Made by a program: the position numbers and the translations under genes
Shown here: one piece after another, positions 33,886-35,335 of the stretch
How the letters are laid out: each line of letters opens with the position of its first letter
How positions within the stretch are numbered: position 1 is the stretch's first letter
The notes under the pieces: model-generated
The model's database searches: none
What the model was told of the DNA's origin: nothing
Seen by the model: only the letters and a program-made list of their open reading frames with translations
Assembly: GCA_024681795.1 (NCBI GenBank)
Contig: JAILAD010000038.1
Span: 1-35,335 of the forward strand
Reading direction: 5' to 3'
Source of the DNA: Lachnospiraceae bacterium
GTDB lineage: Bacteria > Bacillota > Clostridia > Lachnospirales > Lachnospiraceae
Length of the DNA stretch: 35,335 nucleotides

Positions 33886-34101
33886 TCACTCCTCAACACC
33901 GGGATCAAAGATGCCTTCTCCGTGATTGGAGAAAAATGCTATCTTTTCCAAAACTACATTTGCCTCCCAGCGGGATTGTAACTCAAACAATTTTTCGTTA
34001 TCAGCAAAAATACATACCCGGTTCGGAGTTTCTTCTACCACGTTGTACCGGCTTACCAGATCCATATTGATAAGTGAATTGTCTGTCTGTATAAATTTCA
34101 T
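33886..34101 (-). CDS. Small hypothetical protein of the integrative element
   Basis: This is a 71-residue protein, MKFIQTDNSLINMDLVSRYNVV and onwards, split here as MKFIQTDNSLIN and MDLVSRYNVVEETP. It is rich in acidic residues and has a short beta-alpha pattern (RVCIFADNEKLFELQ, then WEANVVLEKIAFF). GGTGG lies upstream of the twin ATG at 34104/34101. No family is recognised. It ends 44 bases before the next small gene and belongs to the same minus-strand run as 34118-34447. Confidence 0.6.
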   Translation of the reverse strand: MKFIQTDNSLINMDLVSRYNVVEETPNRVCIFADNEKLFELQSRWEANVVLEKIAFFSNHGEGIFDPGVEE

Positions 34102-34117
34102 CATAATCACCACCTTT

Positions 34118-34447
34118 TTATTTTTCCGTTGATTTTCTGCCAAAGTTCGTTTTCAGAATAAATCTTCCGTTATCATCCATCCCGATAATATGCCAAAGAA
34201 CATAACAGCCCGGAATTTTAATATAACCTGGATTTTTTTCTACATCCGTCCTTCTGTCAACAACGAAATACGGCTGAATTTTATTCCTTCCGTCAAAGCA
34301 GATTGCATTTTTTGCATCCAAAATTACCATACCGTTTTCATCAAAACCCGCTATCTTACAATAGAATTCGTTGTCACTCTTGTCCCAATTGGTATATCCC
34401 GTTTCAACCTGGATTTCATCCCCGGTATGCAGTTCTTCAATAATCAT
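34118..34447 (-). CDS. Hypothetical protein with two GxDxNG repeats
   Basis: The 109-residue protein begins MIIEELHTGDEIQVETGY and is beta-rich. Two similar units occur, KIAGFDENGMVIL near residue 31 and IIGMDDNGRFIL near residue 87, which suggests an internal duplication. No signal peptide or membrane segment is seen, and I do not recognise the family. AAAAGGAG precedes the ATG. It is the first gene of the minus-strand run driven by the promoter at 34738-34710. Confidence 0.65.
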   Translation of the reverse strand: MIIEELHTGDEIQVETGYTNWDKSDNEFYCKIAGFDENGMVILDAKNAICFDGRNKIQPYFVVDRRTDVEKNPGYIKIPGCYVLWHIIGMDDNGRFILKTNFGRKSTEK

Positions 34448-34696
34448 CGTGCTTCTCCTTTTTTATGTGCTATTCTTATCTATTCACCCTTTACCTGAAC
34501 AACGTAACCGTTTCTTTATATATCAAGTTTTTTCTTTATAAAATAAAATGCTGCACATCAATTTTTTTTCGGACTTCCTCTTGCCGTCCCGGGTAGGTAA
34601 CAGGGAGCTCGTTTTATTAAAATTGACATGCAGCCAACGAGTATTTGAAAGAACATAATATGTCCTGTTATCTCTATATAGTGGGCAGTCATTTAT

Positions 34697-34725
34697 TTGA
34701 CTTTTCTTTATAGTATTGTTATAAT
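34697..34725 (+). promoter_or_regulatory. Sigma-A promoter of the XRE regulator
   Basis: TTGACT (34697-34702), 17 bases, TATAAT (34720-34725). It lies about 77 bases before the XRE start and overlaps the opposite promoter almost fully. The remaining gap 34448-34696 holds no gene; a TTGACATGC copy is found at 34623-34631. Confidence 0.85.
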
Positions 34726-34738
34726 TTCAGCATGTCAA
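34710..34738 (-). promoter_or_regulatory. Opposing sigma-A promoter for the small minus-strand genes
   Basis: On the minus strand TTGACA (34738-34733), 17 bases, TACTAT (34715-34710). It shares most of its sequence with the plus promoter in face-to-face arrangement, so only one can be occupied at a time. Confidence 0.7.
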
Positions 34739-34763
34739 CGATATTTTTACAACTTTTCTAATT

Positions 34764-34778
34764 GTGCATAATATGCAC
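34764..34778. promoter_or_regulatory. Perfect palindrome, probable XRE operator
   Basis: GTGCATA-A-TATGCAC is a perfect 7-1-7 inverted repeat in the leader between the plus promoter and the XRE start, a fitting place for autorepression. Confidence 0.6.
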
Positions 34779-34801
34779 TTTTATCTTAAAGGAGCGATTA
34801 C

Positions 34802-35335
34802 ATGAAACCCCCAAAAACGGAAAACCGGAAAGAAGCAATCAGTATATTCAACCGGAAAATCGGACAATTAATATTAAGAAAAAGAGAAGCACTCGGAATA
34901 TCGCAGTCTCAATTAGCCGCCATCATCGGTGTAAATCGTACTACCATTTCCAGAATAGAAAACGGTACAAACAATGAACTTCCCGCATATTATCTTCCAC
35001 TTATCAGTAATGCCTGTCAGTTTCCCGCAAGGCTATATTTTGAGGAAGAAGATGTAAAGCAGACCTTATCCGTTTTAGCAGAATTATTAAATTGGAAAGC
35101 GGTTGATACTTATGAACGAGCTGTTCGAACGCAGAAATCCTACGAGTCAAAGATTGCCAAATTTGAAGAGCGAGCTCAAAAACCATTTATTCGTCAGGAA
35201 ATAGTGAATGTATATCTGGACGGAGATACAGAAGTTAAAGAAAGAGTCGGCGAAGCATATAATTATGGTTTAGTTAATAATCCCAGTTGCGAATCCGCCC
35301 TGATACACGAAATGGAAAAATACGCTTGCAATGCA
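34802..35335 (+). CDS. XRE-family regulator of the integrative element (partial, runs off the window)
   Basis: The frame is open from ATG 34802 to the window end (178 codons). The N-terminal part (about 18-75) is a clear HTH_3 domain: GQLILRKREALGISQSQLAA, then IIGVNRTTISRIENGTNNELP. The following helical region (ARLYFEEEDVKQTL to KFEERAQKPF) may serve for dimerisation. AAAGGAG with seven bases spacing supports the start. It faces away from the small element genes across the overlapping promoters. By analogy to immunity repressors of integrative elements and phages, it may keep the minus-strand genes silent; this is inference. Confidence 0.85.
   Translation, partial: MKPPKTENRKEAISIFNRKIGQLILRKREALGISQSQLAAIIGVNRTTISRIENGTNNELPAYYLPLISNACQFPARLYFEEEDVKQTLSVLAELLNWKAVDTYERAVRTQKSYESKIAKFEERAQKPFIRQEIVNVYLDGDTEVKERVGEAYNYGLVNNPSCESALIHEMEKYACNA

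Noticed and set aside
34762..34977. Plus-strand 71-codon frame at the start of the XRE gene
   Set aside because: It is in a different frame from the XRE gene, which has the better ribosome binding site, the HTH domain and an open frame to the window end.

Overview
The window looks like a chromosomal segment of an anaerobic Gram-positive bacterium of the Clostridia, most likely Lachnospiraceae-like. The evidence is a groES-groEL pair under a CIRCE (HrcA) operator, strong AGGAGG-type ribosome binding sites, sigma-A-type promoters, a short two-protein SUF-type Fe-S system, a pyrBI pair with a zinc-binding regulatory chain, and a tRNA without an encoded CCA end. Base composition is moderate up to about 33,000; by eye the sequence is clearly more AT-rich to the right of the tRNA gene. 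Assignments rest on reading the proteins and motifs; no database search was possible.

Layout. 1-2,234: groES-groEL on the minus strand with CIRCE. 2,448-7,154: plus-strand genes for a membrane diguanylate cyclase, a YbiT-like ABC-F protein and a PHP-HAD fusion protein, separated by clear intrinsic terminators. 7,170-18,372: a long minus-strand run that reads, in transcription order, pyrB, pyrI, a PH-like protein, a terminator, folC, folE, folP, folB-folK fusion, ppx, ppk1, maf, xth and a Dabb-domain protein. It covers pyrimidine synthesis, folate synthesis, polyphosphate turnover and nucleotide/DNA housekeeping. folP appears to start at ACG. 18,453-22,366: a minus-strand operon sufC-sufB, a CobW-type GTPase with a roughly 78-residue His/Asp/Glu tract, a second CobW-like GTPase fused to a YcgQ-like domain, then a strong terminator. 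A divergent XRE regulator (22,698) shares an upstream region with two spaced TTGTC-N6-GACAA-type dyads. 23,204-23,418 is a 215 bp element bounded by near-perfect 25 bp inverted repeats. 23,607-24,368 is a small alarmone synthetase. 24,375-27,416 (minus) holds a Lon-like AAA+ ATPase without protease domain, a membrane-anchored thioredoxin-fold protein with SxxC instead of CxxC, and an AraC regulator facing a MATE transporter (27,573). 29,102-32,767 (minus) is an envelope group: transglutaminase-like protein, phosphodiester glycosidase-domain protein and a membrane protein with a Ser/Gly/Arg-rich tail.

At 32,935 a tRNA-Pro with the unusual anticodon AGG, preceded by its own promoter, marks what looks like the edge of an integrative element. 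To its right lie a truncated tyrosine recombinase, three small unknown genes and a divergent XRE regulator that runs off the window. The two transcription directions are separated by almost completely overlapping face-to-face sigma-A promoters and a perfect 15 bp palindrome, which has the look of an element-borne genetic switch.

The most promising candidates for undescribed biology are the Fe-S/metal GTPase operon with its dyad operators, the ACG-started folP, the Lon-like ATPase plus SxxC thioredoxin pair, the inverted-repeat element, and the overlapping-promoter switch on the integrative element.
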